A stretch of 64,000 nucleotides of DNA from Colwellia piezophila ATCC BAA-637 (GTDB taxonomy: Bacteria; Pseudomonadota; Gammaproteobacteria; Enterobacterales; Alteromonadaceae), in the NCBI RefSeq assembly GCF_000378625.1, contig NZ_KB905168.1, positions 186,001-250,000 of the forward strand, given 5' to 3'. A program made the position numbers and the translations under genes. Positions 8,062 to 17,547 of the stretch are shown here, one piece after another (position 1 is the first letter of the stretch; each line of letters opens with the position of its first letter). The notes under the pieces were generated by a model. That model ran no database searches. It had not been told where the DNA came from and was given only the letters and a program-made list of their open reading frames with translations.

Positions 8062-10055
8062 AAATACCCCACCGATGCAGCTTCAGCTTGTTTATAAAAA
8101 GATGCAAACATCAATAATGTCCACAGTGGAGCACTATATTCTTTGCGCCCTGACTGATGCTCATCTAACCATTTCTCAATGGTCTTCATATTAAATAAGC
8201 CACTACGACGCATTTGCTCACTTAATAATGAATCTCGTAGTTTTTGTCTTAATGGGCCTCTAAACCAATCAGATAATGGCACGCTAAAGCCCATTTTCTT
8301 TCGGTAAAGTACCTCGTGTGGCAGATGTGGTTCCATGGCTTTTTTCAAAATATATTTACCACAACCATTTTTAATTTTTAGCGCTGTTGGAATTTTCGCC
8401 GTCCACTCAACAAATTTATGATCAAGAAAGGGTACACGCACTTCTAAGCTATGCGCCATGCTCGCGCGGTCAACTTTCGTTAAAATGTCACCGACGAGGT
8501 AGGTTTTAATATCTAAGTATTGGATTAGAGATAAAGGGTCATTACCATCAAATTTCTCTTCATGCTGCCTAAAAATTTCTAGGGCTGTGTAGCCATTTAA
8601 CTTTTGGTATAACTCTTCAGAGAATAAGGCTTTACGCTGTAGATCATTAAGAATCGACACTCCGTGGAAATAGCCCTCGGTGGTATCCATTGCTAAAGAC
8701 TGAAACGTGGTCTTCGCCCGTAAAAACTGTGGTGCCCAATCAAGCTTAGGATAAAGTTTACCTAAAGTGCCAAATATTGGTTTACGCACTGAATAAGGTA
8801 AGATTGCACGTACTTTCTCTTCGTTCATCATTAAGCCGTAACGGCGGTAGCCCGCTAATAACTCATCAGCACCATCGCCCGACAAACACACGGTTACTTG
8901 CTCGCGCGCTAATTGGCATACTCGATAGGTTGGCATAGCTGAGCTGTCTGCATAAGGTTCGTCATATAAGCTAGCAAGAATATCAACTAATTCAAAATCA
9001 TCACTGGAAATTACTTGTTCATGGTGATCGGTCTTATAATCGTTGGCAACCATACGAGCAAATTCAGTTTCGTTATAATCTTTGACATCAAAGCCAATTG
9101 AACAGGTTGTTACTGCTTTATTTGATACCAAGCCTGAGTGGTTATCACCTGATGTTTCTTTATATTTTTCATTAGAGAGTTGCGACATCATAGCTACCAC
9201 CGCACTGGAATCTACGCCGCCGGATAAAAATGAGCCCAATGGCACATCGGCATTCATATGGCTAGCAACAGCGGTTTTAAATTGCTCGACCATTTCTTTG
9301 AGGTAGTCTTCTTCGTCCATTTCGACTTGCTGAGCATAACTTACATCCCAATACTGCTCTGTTTTAGGGGCCTTATCACCAACGCTAATACTTAAGGTAT
9401 AGCCGGGCGGTAGTTTAGCCACTTGTTGATAAATAGTGTGTGGTTCAGCGGCATAGCCTAGCGAAAAATATTGTTCGATAGCTTTTACATCGATTTTTTT
9501 ATTTAACCCTGGCACCAAAGTAATACTTTTCAGTTCAGAGGCAAAATATAAGGTTCCGGCAATCATTGCATAGAATAATGGTTTTATTCCCAACCGATCA
9601 CGGGCAATAAATAAACGTTGTTTAGTGTGATGCCAAATAGCAAAGGTAAACATTCCTTGTAATTTTTCAACACACCCTTTACCCCATTGCATATAAGCAT
9701 GCAAAATCACTTCAGTATCACTGTGGTTATGAAAAATATGACCTAGCGCTTCAAGTTCAATACGTATTTTCTTAAAGTTGTACACTTCACCATTAAAAAT
9801 AAGCACAATATTGCCATCATCACTTGCCATTGGCTGCTGTCCTGACGACAAATCGATTATAGATAAGCGTCTATGCCCTAACGCCACATGCTCATCAAGG
9901 TATTCGCCGCCTTCATCTGGACCACGGTGGAATTGTGCTTGATTCATTTGCGCTAGGAGCCGTTGATCGACTACTGAGCCACTGGTTGAACTATTTGACC
10001 TGCCATAGCCTGCTTTAGCCGCTGAAAAATGTATAAAACCTGTGATACCGCACAT
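8058..10055 (-). CDS. XrtA-associated asparagine synthase-like amidotransferase
   Basis: The 665-aa protein has the class II glutaminase domain with the nucleophile Cys2 (MCGITGF) and the PP-loop synthetase domain with LSGGVDSSA near residue 280. Family knowledge: the glutaminase releases ammonia that tunnels to an acyl-adenylate. XrtA-locus members (TIGR03108 type) are thought to amidate a carboxylated sugar or amino-acid decoration, not to make free asparagine. It is one base from the upstream glycosyltransferase gene and overlaps the downstream one by 4 bases. It is a little longer than typical AsnB because of an N-terminal Ser/Gly-rich insert near residue 20-30. Confidence 0.88.
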   Translation of the reverse strand: MCGITGFIHFSAAKAGYGRSNSSTSGSVVDQRLLAQMNQAQFHRGPDEGGEYLDEHVALGHRRLSIIDLSSGQQPMASDDGNIVLIFNGEVYNFKKIRIELEALGHIFHNHSDTEVILHAYMQWGKGCVEKLQGMFTFAIWHHTKQRLFIARDRLGIKPLFYAMIAGTLYFASELKSITLVPGLNKKIDVKAIEQYFSLGYAAEPHTIYQQVAKLPPGYTLSISVGDKAPKTEQYWDVSYAQQVEMDEEDYLKEMVEQFKTAVASHMNADVPLGSFLSGGVDSSAVVAMMSQLSNEKYKETSGDNHSGLVSNKAVTTCSIGFDVKDYNETEFARMVANDYKTDHHEQVISSDDFELVDILASLYDEPYADSSAMPTYRVCQLAREQVTVCLSGDGADELLAGYRRYGLMMNEEKVRAILPYSVRKPIFGTLGKLYPKLDWAPQFLRAKTTFQSLAMDTTEGYFHGVSILNDLQRKALFSEELYQKLNGYTALEIFRQHEEKFDGNDPLSLIQYLDIKTYLVGDILTKVDRASMAHSLEVRVPFLDHKFVEWTAKIPTALKIKNGCGKYILKKAMEPHLPHEVLYRKKMGFSVPLSDWFRGPLRQKLRDSLLSEQMRRSGLFNMKTIEKWLDEHQSGRKEYSAPLWTLLMFASFYKQAEAASVGYL

Positions 10056-10056
10056 A

Positions 10057-11181
10057 TCAAATTTGTCCTTTAACGAGTGCTTGATATTGTTCTAGGTAAG
10101 CTTGCACCATTTTTTTTTCATTAAACTTTTCCAATATTTTTTTTCGAGCTTGTTCGCCGTGTTTAGCAATTAACTCTGGGTGTTCAATATAGTGTAGTAG
10201 TGTTTTAGCAAGCGCTATAGGATTACTTTTTTCCACTAAAAAACCTTCTTGACCATCGGTAATTACCTCTGGCACACCGCCAACACGTGTAGAAACCACA
10301 GCTGTTTTGGCCGACATAGCCTCTAAAATAGTCATGGGTATACCTTCTGCTATTGAAGATAAAACAAAAACATCGGTATTGGCTAATATCTGCGCGATAT
10401 CATCACGAGACCCTAAGAACTCAACTGTATTTAACGCCTTTGCTTGGCAAAACTCAGTTAATTGTTCGCGCTGTTCACCGTCACCGACAATTGCAAGTTG
10501 CGGCATTTTGGCGCTACCTATTTGCTCTTGCAATAAGACAAAGGCGCTTAATAAATTTTGGTGATCCTTTACTGGCGTTATACGCGCGACAATAGCAAAG
10601 CGTAGCTGCTTGGTGTTTTCTTTGTTAAGCGTTTTTGGCAGGTTAAAACGATCGGTATTGATACCATTTTGAATAAGTAAGGCTTTACGCTGAGATATGC
10701 CGACAGTACTTATTAACCATTGATGTAAGTCTTCACTAACACTGACATATCTTTGAATAAAGCCAGACATTAACTTTCGTAAAAAATTATGTTTTTTATT
10801 TAAGCCTTGTGGATCGCCAAGGTCACGTCCATGTTCGGCATGGATATGACCTTTAACACCCGCTAACCAGGAAATTGGATGGTACTCAATGGTTGGGAGG
10901 TTATAAGTATGTAATATCGCGGGCTTTATTTTTCTTAAAAGCTTAAATAGTTTAAAGTGAATACCAAGGTCACTACCCTGCTTTTTACCTAAACAAAAAA
11001 CTTCAATATGATTATGTTTAGCTTGGACAAAGTTATTAGCATCCGTTAAAGATATAATGACATGCTGAAATTTTTCACCCTGCATCTGATTAATACAATT
11101 AAGCATCACTCGCTCTAAACCGCCGATATCTAAACGATAGATAAGGTGCACTATAACTGGGGTTTTATCCTTATCTAGCAT
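10057..11181 (-). CDS. Glycosyltransferase family 4, XrtA-associated (TIGR03088 type)
   Basis: The 374-aa protein starts with IVHLIYRLDIGGLERVM, the hallmark of the XrtA-associated stp2 transferase, and contains FAIVARITPVKDHQ near 195 and SSIAEGIPMTILEAMSAK near 270-290 (GT4 donor site). It probably adds a sugar to the undecaprenyl-linked unit at the membrane. It overlaps the end of the exosortase gene by 11 bases. Confidence 0.88.
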   Translation of the reverse strand: MLDKDKTPVIVHLIYRLDIGGLERVMLNCINQMQGEKFQHVIISLTDANNFVQAKHNHIEVFCLGKKQGSDLGIHFKLFKLLRKIKPAILHTYNLPTIEYHPISWLAGVKGHIHAEHGRDLGDPQGLNKKHNFLRKLMSGFIQRYVSVSEDLHQWLISTVGISQRKALLIQNGINTDRFNLPKTLNKENTKQLRFAIVARITPVKDHQNLLSAFVLLQEQIGSAKMPQLAIVGDGEQREQLTEFCQAKALNTVEFLGSRDDIAQILANTDVFVLSSIAEGIPMTILEAMSAKTAVVSTRVGGVPEVITDGQEGFLVEKSNPIALAKTLLHYIEHPELIAKHGEQARKKILEKFNEKKMVQAYLEQYQALVKGQI

Positions 11182-12682
11182 AGCTAACGGTTGCCTCTAG
11201 TAGATATTCAAGCGATAACTCAGCAAAAGTCGCCTGCATAAAAGCCTCAGTGAGTGTATCTTCAGCCACAGACACATCGATTTGTCCCGCGAAAGATACA
11301 GCTCTAACTTCACTAATATCTGACTGGCGAGTTAAGCTATTCCATGCTTGCATTAATTTGGCTTTATTTTTATTAACCGTATAGAAATCACCAACTTTAT
11401 ATTGATATAAATAACTTCTCGGTTGGCCATTGATATTACGTAGATGTACCAACATTACTGGTTTATTATCAATAAATAACTCTTCAGCGCTCACTACTGT
11501 CCACTTTTCATGGTCATGAGTCACATTTCCCCAGGAAATCATCTCGCCTTTAGTTTGTTTATTACCATAAACAGCATGAAAATATTCGACACCTTTGTTA
11601 TCACTTATTTGAGTTTTATCTAATGCGCCTGCAAAAGAAATCCCCCAAGAAGAGATAAATACTTCATCGTTTTTAACACTGTTTGCTGTAATTGTAGGAA
11701 TCGATTGTAATAGATAGAAAGTTAACGCAAACAACGGAAAGACTACTGCTGGCTTATACAAATACTCTAAGCTAGCTTTAGTGTTGTTCTTGCTTTTAAC
11801 TTCACTTGGCTGCGTGAGGGCACTACTTTTCTCTTTATCCGCAAAAAAGCCACCAATCCAAAACATCAGCATAATTATCAAGCCAAAGAACAACCAACCA
11901 TAAATCAAATGATCTGTGCCCGTGGCATATTCCATATCAGAATAATAGGCAATCGCCACTATGCCGTATGCTCGAAGGCCATTAGCTAAAATAGGTAAAG
12001 TTAAAGCAAAAAGAAAAAATATAATTTGTTTATGCGTTTTTTGATAGGTTAAATAACTGTATAAAGCCCCTACTGCCGCTGAAGCGATAAGGTAACGGAT
12101 ACCTGAACAAGCAACAGCAACCTCAAACATCCCAGTCGGTATTTGAATATATAAACCATCAACATAAACAGGTATACCATTTAACCTTAAGAAATAAACA
12201 GTAAACCATGCCGTTACATCTTGCAGCCATGGGATAAGGCTCTCACCCATAGGCACGGAAAATAATAAATAGGCTAATGGGAATTTATAATGCCATGCTA
12301 GTTTGTTACCAATAAGCAGCCAAAGTAGAAAAATCAGTGAAGTAACCGCAGATAACTGGCTCAAGACATTAATATCTGCAGCATAAGCGAATAAGCCTAC
12401 AAACAAGGATACGGCCAGTAAAGGCAATGGCAACCAACTCGCTTGCACCTTGCTTTGTAGCAAGTTTTCTTTATCTCGCCATAACAGCCATAAACTAATG
12501 GGTAAAATAAAATAGCCATGAGCAAAAGTGTCTGATCTCGACCAAATGGCTTCCATGCCAACTAAAGCATCTTTATAAACAAGCCCCCAGGCAATAATTA
12601 ATATGAATAATGTTAGTAAAAAACGCTTATCACTCAATTTTATTATTGCACTATCTGCTGCCACTATATTATTAACCCTCAT
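11171..12682 (-). CDS. xrtA: Exosortase A fused to an EpsI domain
   Basis: The 503-aa protein has an N-terminal exosortase with about eight membrane segments. The catalytic triad of the family is visible as Cys192 (VACSGIR), Arg237 (ANGLRAYG) and His258 (GTDHLIYGW). A soluble EpsI domain follows from about residue 310. Family knowledge: XrtA recognises C-terminal PEP-CTERM signals on exported proteins and cuts them, presumably at the cell surface pathway. It is embedded in the glycan operon, overlapping its neighbours by 4 and 11 bases. I found no PEP-CTERM substrate gene in the window, so its targets must be encoded elsewhere. Confidence 0.92.
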   Translation of the reverse strand: MRVNNIVAADSAIIKLSDKRFLLTLFILIIAWGLVYKDALVGMEAIWSRSDTFAHGYFILPISLWLLWRDKENLLQSKVQASWLPLPLLAVSLFVGLFAYAADINVLSQLSAVTSLIFLLWLLIGNKLAWHYKFPLAYLLFSVPMGESLIPWLQDVTAWFTVYFLRLNGIPVYVDGLYIQIPTGMFEVAVACSGIRYLIASAAVGALYSYLTYQKTHKQIIFFLFALTLPILANGLRAYGIVAIAYYSDMEYATGTDHLIYGWLFFGLIIMLMFWIGGFFADKEKSSALTQPSEVKSKNNTKASLEYLYKPAVVFPLFALTFYLLQSIPTITANSVKNDEVFISSWGISFAGALDKTQISDNKGVEYFHAVYGNKQTKGEMISWGNVTHDHEKWTVVSAEELFIDNKPVMLVHLRNINGQPRSYLYQYKVGDFYTVNKNKAKLMQAWNSLTRQSDISEVRAVSFAGQIDVSVAEDTLTEAFMQATFAELSLEYLLEATVSYAR

Positions 12683-13962
12683 AGGTTATCTTCCCTGTTC
12701 GAAAAATAATTTATTAGCGGAGCTAATGTTTGTTGCCAAGTAAAGTGCTCTACGATCCACTGTCTATTCATCAAAAGCCTAGGTTGATTTGTTAAGAGTT
12801 TTAAACAGGCTTGTGCGTAGGTATTTTTATCATCTGTGATGATTACCCCTTCAGATTCCTCTGCATTAATACCTTCCATGCCCATACTGGTAACTATAAT
12901 GGTTTTATTAAGCGACATAGCTTCAAGTACTTTATTTTGAATGCCTCGGGCTATCTGTAATGGGGCAACAACGCCATGAGCCTTGGCAATAAAAGGTCTA
13001 ATATCATGTACACGCCCGGTAACAACAATACCTTTATTTTTAGCTAAAGCACTAATATCACGACTTGGGCTACCACCAACAATACAAAAGATCGCATCCG
13101 GTTTTTGGGCTAAAACTAACGGCCAAACATGTTCTACAAACCACAAAACGGCATCAATATTTGCCCAGTAATCCATGGCCCCGGTAAAACTAATAAAGGG
13201 AACCTTAGGAACTAATTTTTCTTCTGAAAAAGACAACTGAGGGTTAAAAAAATTAATATCCACGCCATTAAGTACGCCATGAATTTTTGCTTGCTGTTCG
13301 GGGGCTTGCTTTGCTCTAAAGAGTTTTGCCTCATCGTGAGAGACAAACAGGCTATGAGTAAACTGTGCGCATATAGCGCTTTCTTCTTGTGCTAGCAATT
13401 TATATTCCCGGTTAAAAAACCACCTAGCTAATCCGGTTTTTTTATTTGCATATTGGCGCCACTTATCTGAGTCGACATCAACAAAATCAATGACTCGTTC
13501 TAGTGACTCATATTCATCTCGCTGACAACCCTTTCCTTGAACGTACTGCGCCATAGAAGAAGAGTACATAAAAACTTTTTTAATTTTATGCTGAGCAATA
13601 CTGCGATTAGTCCATTGCTGCATTCGCTTATCAAAATAATAAGGCAGCGTGATTGGCTTATGGGTAAAAAAACCGCTAAGCGCTTTTATTTTGGCCAGTG
13701 TTTTATGCTGATTTAAATGAAGTATTGAGGCACAATATTTATCTAAGCTGGCTAGGTATTGCTTATCAAAAGCATCATCAATGAAACAACCTAAATGAAT
13801 ATCATAACGTTCACTGAGCTTTTTTAAGATATTAAAAGAGCGAATTTTATCGCCTTTATTAGGTGGAAAAGGAATACGGTGACACAGAAATAACAAAGGC
13901 TCTTTCGGCGCTGAGCTAGTATCCGGTAGACTGTTCAATGGTGTCACATCACGGCTCATCAC
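12679..13962 (-). CDS. Glycosyltransferase family 4, XrtA-associated (TIGR03087 type)
   Basis: The 427-aa protein contains LCHRIPFPPNKGDKIRS near residue 26, the diagnostic N-terminus of the stp1 transferase of exosortase A loci, and PLQIARGIQNKVLEAMSLNK near 335 in the donor site. It overlaps the xrtA start by 4 bases (ATGA). Role: sugar transfer during repeat-unit assembly. The exact sugar is not readable. Confidence 0.88.
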   Translation of the reverse strand: MMSRDVTPLNSLPDTSSAPKEPLLFLCHRIPFPPNKGDKIRSFNILKKLSERYDIHLGCFIDDAFDKQYLASLDKYCASILHLNQHKTLAKIKALSGFFTHKPITLPYYFDKRMQQWTNRSIAQHKIKKVFMYSSSMAQYVQGKGCQRDEYESLERVIDFVDVDSDKWRQYANKKTGLARWFFNREYKLLAQEESAICAQFTHSLFVSHDEAKLFRAKQAPEQQAKIHGVLNGVDINFFNPQLSFSEEKLVPKVPFISFTGAMDYWANIDAVLWFVEHVWPLVLAQKPDAIFCIVGGSPSRDISALAKNKGIVVTGRVHDIRPFIAKAHGVVAPLQIARGIQNKVLEAMSLNKTIIVTSMGMEGINAEESEGVIITDDKNTYAQACLKLLTNQPRLLMNRQWIVEHFTWQQTLAPLINYFSNREDNL

Positions 13963-13964
13963 TA

Positions 13965-15068
13965 TTACCCTAAAAATTTAGATAAAAACGGCCCAATAAA
14001 CTGGCTTACTTTAAGTGGTAACTTCCGCCACATTTGAATAAGTAGTTTATATTTAGGGTTGTTCGGGCTTAAGTTAGGTAGCTCTGTGGCATTAACTAAG
14101 TAGTAATAGTAATAAAGTAATTTAGGCTTCATACCCCAGTTTTTCTTGTATTTATAGGCACCACTGTCATTTTTACTACGGCCAAAGTCATACCAACGGT
14201 AGCCTTTATTGCTGGCATGACACATTAATTGATAATACATAAAGTCGGCACTCTTTAAAGAGCGAGCATTAACCACACCGCCATAATAAAAAGGTAATAC
14301 TTGCTCATTAAAGTAATAGTTCATTACCGCACTTGATAACTGATTATCTTTATTTTTAATAATCGCAATATCAACTTTATCGCCAAAAACATCCACTAAG
14401 TTATTAAAATATTCCCGGCAAAATACAGGAGTGCCTAGGTTTCTATAACTGACTGAGAGTAAAAAATAAAAATCCTCTAGGTAAGCTCCACCGGACTCAA
14501 TAGTGAAACTCAATTCGTTATTGAGAGAATGGCGAATAACGGCACGTTGCTTCTTCTTTATACTCGCTAATATTTTGTCACTATCCCCGGGAAGCTCACA
14601 ACCAAACGTACTATGGCCTTGCTTTAATAAAAGCGACGAGTCTTGCTTGTATTGATATCTCAACTCTAAGTAATCAACGGATAATTTTTCAGCTAACTGG
14701 CAAGCTTGGTGCTCTAATTGACGCACAAGCTCAGGGGTATCCGCAATAGCACCACCATAGACACAAAAAGGCGTTGAAATCAGCGCGTGACCAAAAAACT
14801 TACTTTTCACTTCAACCAAAGGCAAAATACCGCAAATTTTTCCCGCTTGTTCAACATAGAAAAAGTAGCAACCATGATTAAAGCTTTTCGTGATTACTTG
14901 TTGCCAACCACTTAAATGAAAAAAACTGCCATATTGGTGATTTTTAACATAGTGATCCCATGATTCAAACTCTGATGGCGTTAATCGTTTAACAACACTG
15001 TTATTATTAGCCATTGTATTCAAGTATCCATGCTCTTTATTAGAGCTTATTGGTGGTGTCCCCAACAC
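13965..15068 (-). CDS. FemAB-related GNAT-fold protein, XrtA-associated
   Basis: The protein matches the XrtA-locus FemAB family (TIGR03019 type): FFHLSGWQQVI near residue 52, ALISTPFCVYGG near 93, and YRWYDFGRSKNDSGAYKYK near 305. FemAB proteins transfer amino acids from aminoacyl-tRNA to peptidoglycan. Members in these loci are believed to decorate the glycan with an aminoacyl or acyl group. The 15068 start is GTG with no obvious ribosome site. An ATG at 15014 (18 codons in) is an equally possible start. It lies 2 bases upstream of the next glycosyltransferase gene. Confidence 0.85.
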   Translation of the reverse strand: MLGTPPISSNKEHGYLNTMANNNSVVKRLTPSEFESWDHYVKNHQYGSFFHLSGWQQVITKSFNHGCYFFYVEQAGKICGILPLVEVKSKFFGHALISTPFCVYGGAIADTPELVRQLEHQACQLAEKLSVDYLELRYQYKQDSSLLLKQGHSTFGCELPGDSDKILASIKKKQRAVIRHSLNNELSFTIESGGAYLEDFYFLLSVSYRNLGTPVFCREYFNNLVDVFGDKVDIAIIKNKDNQLSSAVMNYYFNEQVLPFYYGGVVNARSLKSADFMYYQLMCHASNKGYRWYDFGRSKNDSGAYKYKKNWGMKPKLLYYYYYLVNATELPNLSPNNPKYKLLIQMWRKLPLKVSQFIGPFLSKFLG

Positions 15069-15093
15069 TGTAAAGCTTGGGTTTAATGCTTAG

Positions 15094-15951
15094 TTACCTG
15101 CCTAAATAGACACTTTTCATGGTGTCCCATTGGTAATCTTCTAACAAGCGTATAACCTTACCTTCCATTCGAGATAGGTTTAAATAATGACGAAGCCTAG
15201 ACTTAACTGAAACTCCTGGAATACGAGGTTGTTCTGGGTCTATTTCCCATGGATGAAAATAGAAACAGTAAGGTTGTTTCTCGGTATTTATGTACTTATC
15301 AATTCTATTTTTTGATAACCAATATGGGTATAGTCGAAAGTATCCCCCCCCTCCGATGCCGATATTTTGCCCCAGAATACTTAAAGTAGGTACGGGGATT
15401 TCGATTATTCCTTCTATCCTTTGGTATTTAAACCTTGGCCAATTCGGCACTCCATATAAATCATGCTCGATTGGGTATGTGCTAGAGCTGTACTCAAACC
15501 CCAGGTCACTTAAAACCTGATAAGCCCAAGTATTGCTATCGTTAAATGAAAAACTGGGCGCACGATAACCAATGATAGCTTGCCCTGATGCATCTTCGAG
15601 CACCTGTTGACTTTTACTTACATCAGCGCGAAATTCATCCACTGTCATGATGGTAGCTCGTTGATGGGAAAAACCGTGGCTAGCTAACTCATGCCCCTGA
15701 GCCACTATTGCCTTAATTAAGTTTGGGCAGCGTTCAGCCACCCAACCTAAAGTAAAAAAGGTAGCTTTAGCCTGATGTTTATCAAAAAGCTCTAATAATC
15801 TATAAGTATTAGCTTCAACGCGAAGCTCTAAATTGTTCCAGTCATCTCTATTAATAGCTTTTTCAAAAGCCGATACATGAAAGTAATCTTCAACATCAAC
15901 AGTTAACACCTGTTTCTCTGGTAAGCCATTATTTGCATTAACGCTTTGCAT
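15094..15951 (-). CDS. Polysaccharide deacetylase, XrtA-associated (TIGR03006 type)
   Basis: The protein of about 285 aa has LTVDVEDYFHVSAFE near the N-terminus, which is the marker of the XrtA-associated deacetylase, followed by ATFFTLGWVAE, ELASHGFSHQ (metal His pair) and IGYRAPSFSF. The internal glycine run GIGGGGYFRLYP is typical of this family. It should deacetylate the exopolysaccharide. I prefer the ATG at 15951 over a TTG at 15972: AAAGGG lies about 10 bases upstream, inside the end of the sugar-transferase gene. Confidence 0.88.
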   Translation of the reverse strand: MQSVNANNGLPEKQVLTVDVEDYFHVSAFEKAINRDDWNNLELRVEANTYRLLELFDKHQAKATFFTLGWVAERCPNLIKAIVAQGHELASHGFSHQRATIMTVDEFRADVSKSQQVLEDASGQAIIGYRAPSFSFNDSNTWAYQVLSDLGFEYSSSTYPIEHDLYGVPNWPRFKYQRIEGIIEIPVPTLSILGQNIGIGGGGYFRLYPYWLSKNRIDKYINTEKQPYCFYFHPWEIDPEQPRIPGVSVKSRLRHYLNLSRMEGKVIRLLEDYQWDTMKSVYLGR

Positions 15952-15955
15952 CTGA

Positions 15956-17359
15956 TTAGCGCCCTTTACCAAAGAGTATTACTTCAACCGTTCTAATGAG
16001 AATTAATAAATCCAATAGGAAACTGCGATGTTTTATGTAGTAAAGATCATATTTTAATTTTTCGAGTGAGTCCTCTTCAGTTACACCATATGGGTATTTA
16101 AGTTGTGCCCAACCAGTTAAACCAGGCTTAACATTATGGCGCTCATTGTAATAAGGAATACTTTTAATTAGGCCTTGCACAAACTGTGGCCTTTCGGGCC
16201 TTGGACCGACAAAGCCCATATGGCCATGTAATATATTCCAAATTTGTGGCAATTCATCAATACGGTATTTACGTAAATAAAGACCCACAGTAGTAATACG
16301 GTTATCATTTTCACATGCCATTTGGGCACCGTCTTTTTCGGCGTCTAAGCGCATACTGCGAAATTTAAAAATATTAAAGGGTTCACCGTCAAGGCCAACC
16401 CGTTCTTGACTATAAAATATTGGTGCATTAAGACCTTCTGACAATTTTATACAAAACACTGTGCACACCATTACCGGCCAGGTTATCAATAATAGAACCA
16501 AAGCTAGCACTGCATTAAAAAACCAATCAAAGGTGTTTCGTAAATGATTATTGGAAGCAAAACCATTGGAATAGATAACCCAACTAGGATAAATAAGATT
16601 TACGGCTATTTGCCCCGTTTCTCGCTCAATAAAGTCTAATATTTCAGTGATCTCTACACCGCGAATTTTACAAGCAAATAGTTCATCTACCGGTAAATTA
16701 TTACGGCGCTCATCATTGGCAACAACAATTTCATCAATTCCATGAGCCAAGGCATAGTCAACTAACGAGCCTTCAATACTCAACTGTGTTTCATGTTGAA
16801 TACCACCGGGTGAATCCCCATTCATAATAATAAAACTGTGTACGGTAAAGTCCTGTCTATCGACATCACGTCTCATACGTTTTTCAATAATTGATGCTCG
16901 CTCGCCAGAGCCCATAATCAAAATCTTTCGTTTACCTAAACCAAAAAAATCTACTTTAAAGGTGAAATAGCGAAAGCAACTAATGACGGTAACACTGATA
17001 AAAGAAGCTATAACTAATAGCTCAATAGGAAGAAAATAAGGCCCAAATAAAAGGTTAATAATTGCGGCGGCAACAAAAGCTACCGATACACACACCAGCA
17101 TACGACGGAAAATACCGCGGAAACTTTCTCTTAACTTGGAATTGTATAAGCCTAATGCCAAAGCACTGAGCTGATTTAGTAGCGCAAAAATAACCGCATA
17201 AATAAATAAATAAGAAAAAGGAATGGCTTTCAATTCAAATATTTTTAGTCGTTCATTTAGGTACACAGTTAGCAGTAATGCGCCAACAAAAATAATTTGT
17301 TCTATAACAATTAAAGATTTACTACCTGCGGATAAATCACGGAAAGCTGAACTATACAT
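15956..17359 (-). CDS. Undecaprenyl-phosphate sugar phosphotransferase (initiating enzyme)
   Basis: The 467-aa protein has four N-terminal membrane segments, a CoA-binding-like central part (ILIMGSGERASIIEKRM near 155), one more hydrophobic segment, and the bacterial sugar transferase domain with GPIFYSQERVG-like text (PIFYSQERVGLDGEPF), FKFRSMR, RKYRIDELPQIWN and GPRPERP. It should load the first sugar phosphate onto undecaprenyl phosphate and so start repeat-unit synthesis. It is the first gene of the leftward operon, divergent from the export gene. Confidence 0.9.
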   Translation of the reverse strand: MYSSAFRDLSAGSKSLIVIEQIIFVGALLLTVYLNERLKIFELKAIPFSYLFIYAVIFALLNQLSALALGLYNSKLRESFRGIFRRMLVCVSVAFVAAAIINLLFGPYFLPIELLVIASFISVTVISCFRYFTFKVDFFGLGKRKILIMGSGERASIIEKRMRRDVDRQDFTVHSFIIMNGDSPGGIQHETQLSIEGSLVDYALAHGIDEIVVANDERRNNLPVDELFACKIRGVEITEILDFIERETGQIAVNLIYPSWVIYSNGFASNNHLRNTFDWFFNAVLALVLLLITWPVMVCTVFCIKLSEGLNAPIFYSQERVGLDGEPFNIFKFRSMRLDAEKDGAQMACENDNRITTVGLYLRKYRIDELPQIWNILHGHMGFVGPRPERPQFVQGLIKSIPYYNERHNVKPGLTGWAQLKYPYGVTEEDSLEKLKYDLYYIKHRSFLLDLLILIRTVEVILFGKGR

Positions 17360-17459
17360 AATGAAATAAGCTTCCTTTAATTTAATAAGCTTGATTGAGT
17401 AAAAACACCTATTAATCTTTAATAAGTAATATCCTTAAAGTTAGCTAGTTATTTGCAGC

Positions 17460-17471
17460 TGTCAATTGACA
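17460..17471. promoter_or_regulatory. Perfect 12-bp palindrome TGTCAATTGACA
   Basis: A perfect inverted repeat lies in the 188-base gap between the two divergent exopolysaccharide operons, and its right half is a consensus -35 hexamer (TTGACA). It is a candidate operator for control of one or both operons. No other copy was noticed. Function is inferred only from position and symmetry. Confidence 0.4.
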
Positions 17472-17491
17472 TTGTTAAAAGAAGATATAAT
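17466..17491 (+). promoter_or_regulatory. Candidate sigma-70 promoter for the rightward export operon
   Basis: TTGACA at 17466-17471 and TATAAT at 17486-17491 are both perfect hexamers, about 57 bases before the export gene. The 14-base spacer is shorter than the usual 16 to 18, so the -10 may pair with another -35, or an activator may help. I saw no GG-N10-GC sigma-54 pattern in this gap by eye. Confidence 0.4.
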
Positions 17492-17547
17492 ACCTACACT
17501 TAAGCTTCATTCTTCAAATCAAACAGTATTCTTAATGGGTGTAAATT

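Noticed and set aside
15344..15351. An 8-base C run in the deacetylase gene as a slippage site
   Set aside because: It encodes a conserved Gly-rich family motif (GGGGYFR) and is only 8 bases, so selection on the protein explains it.
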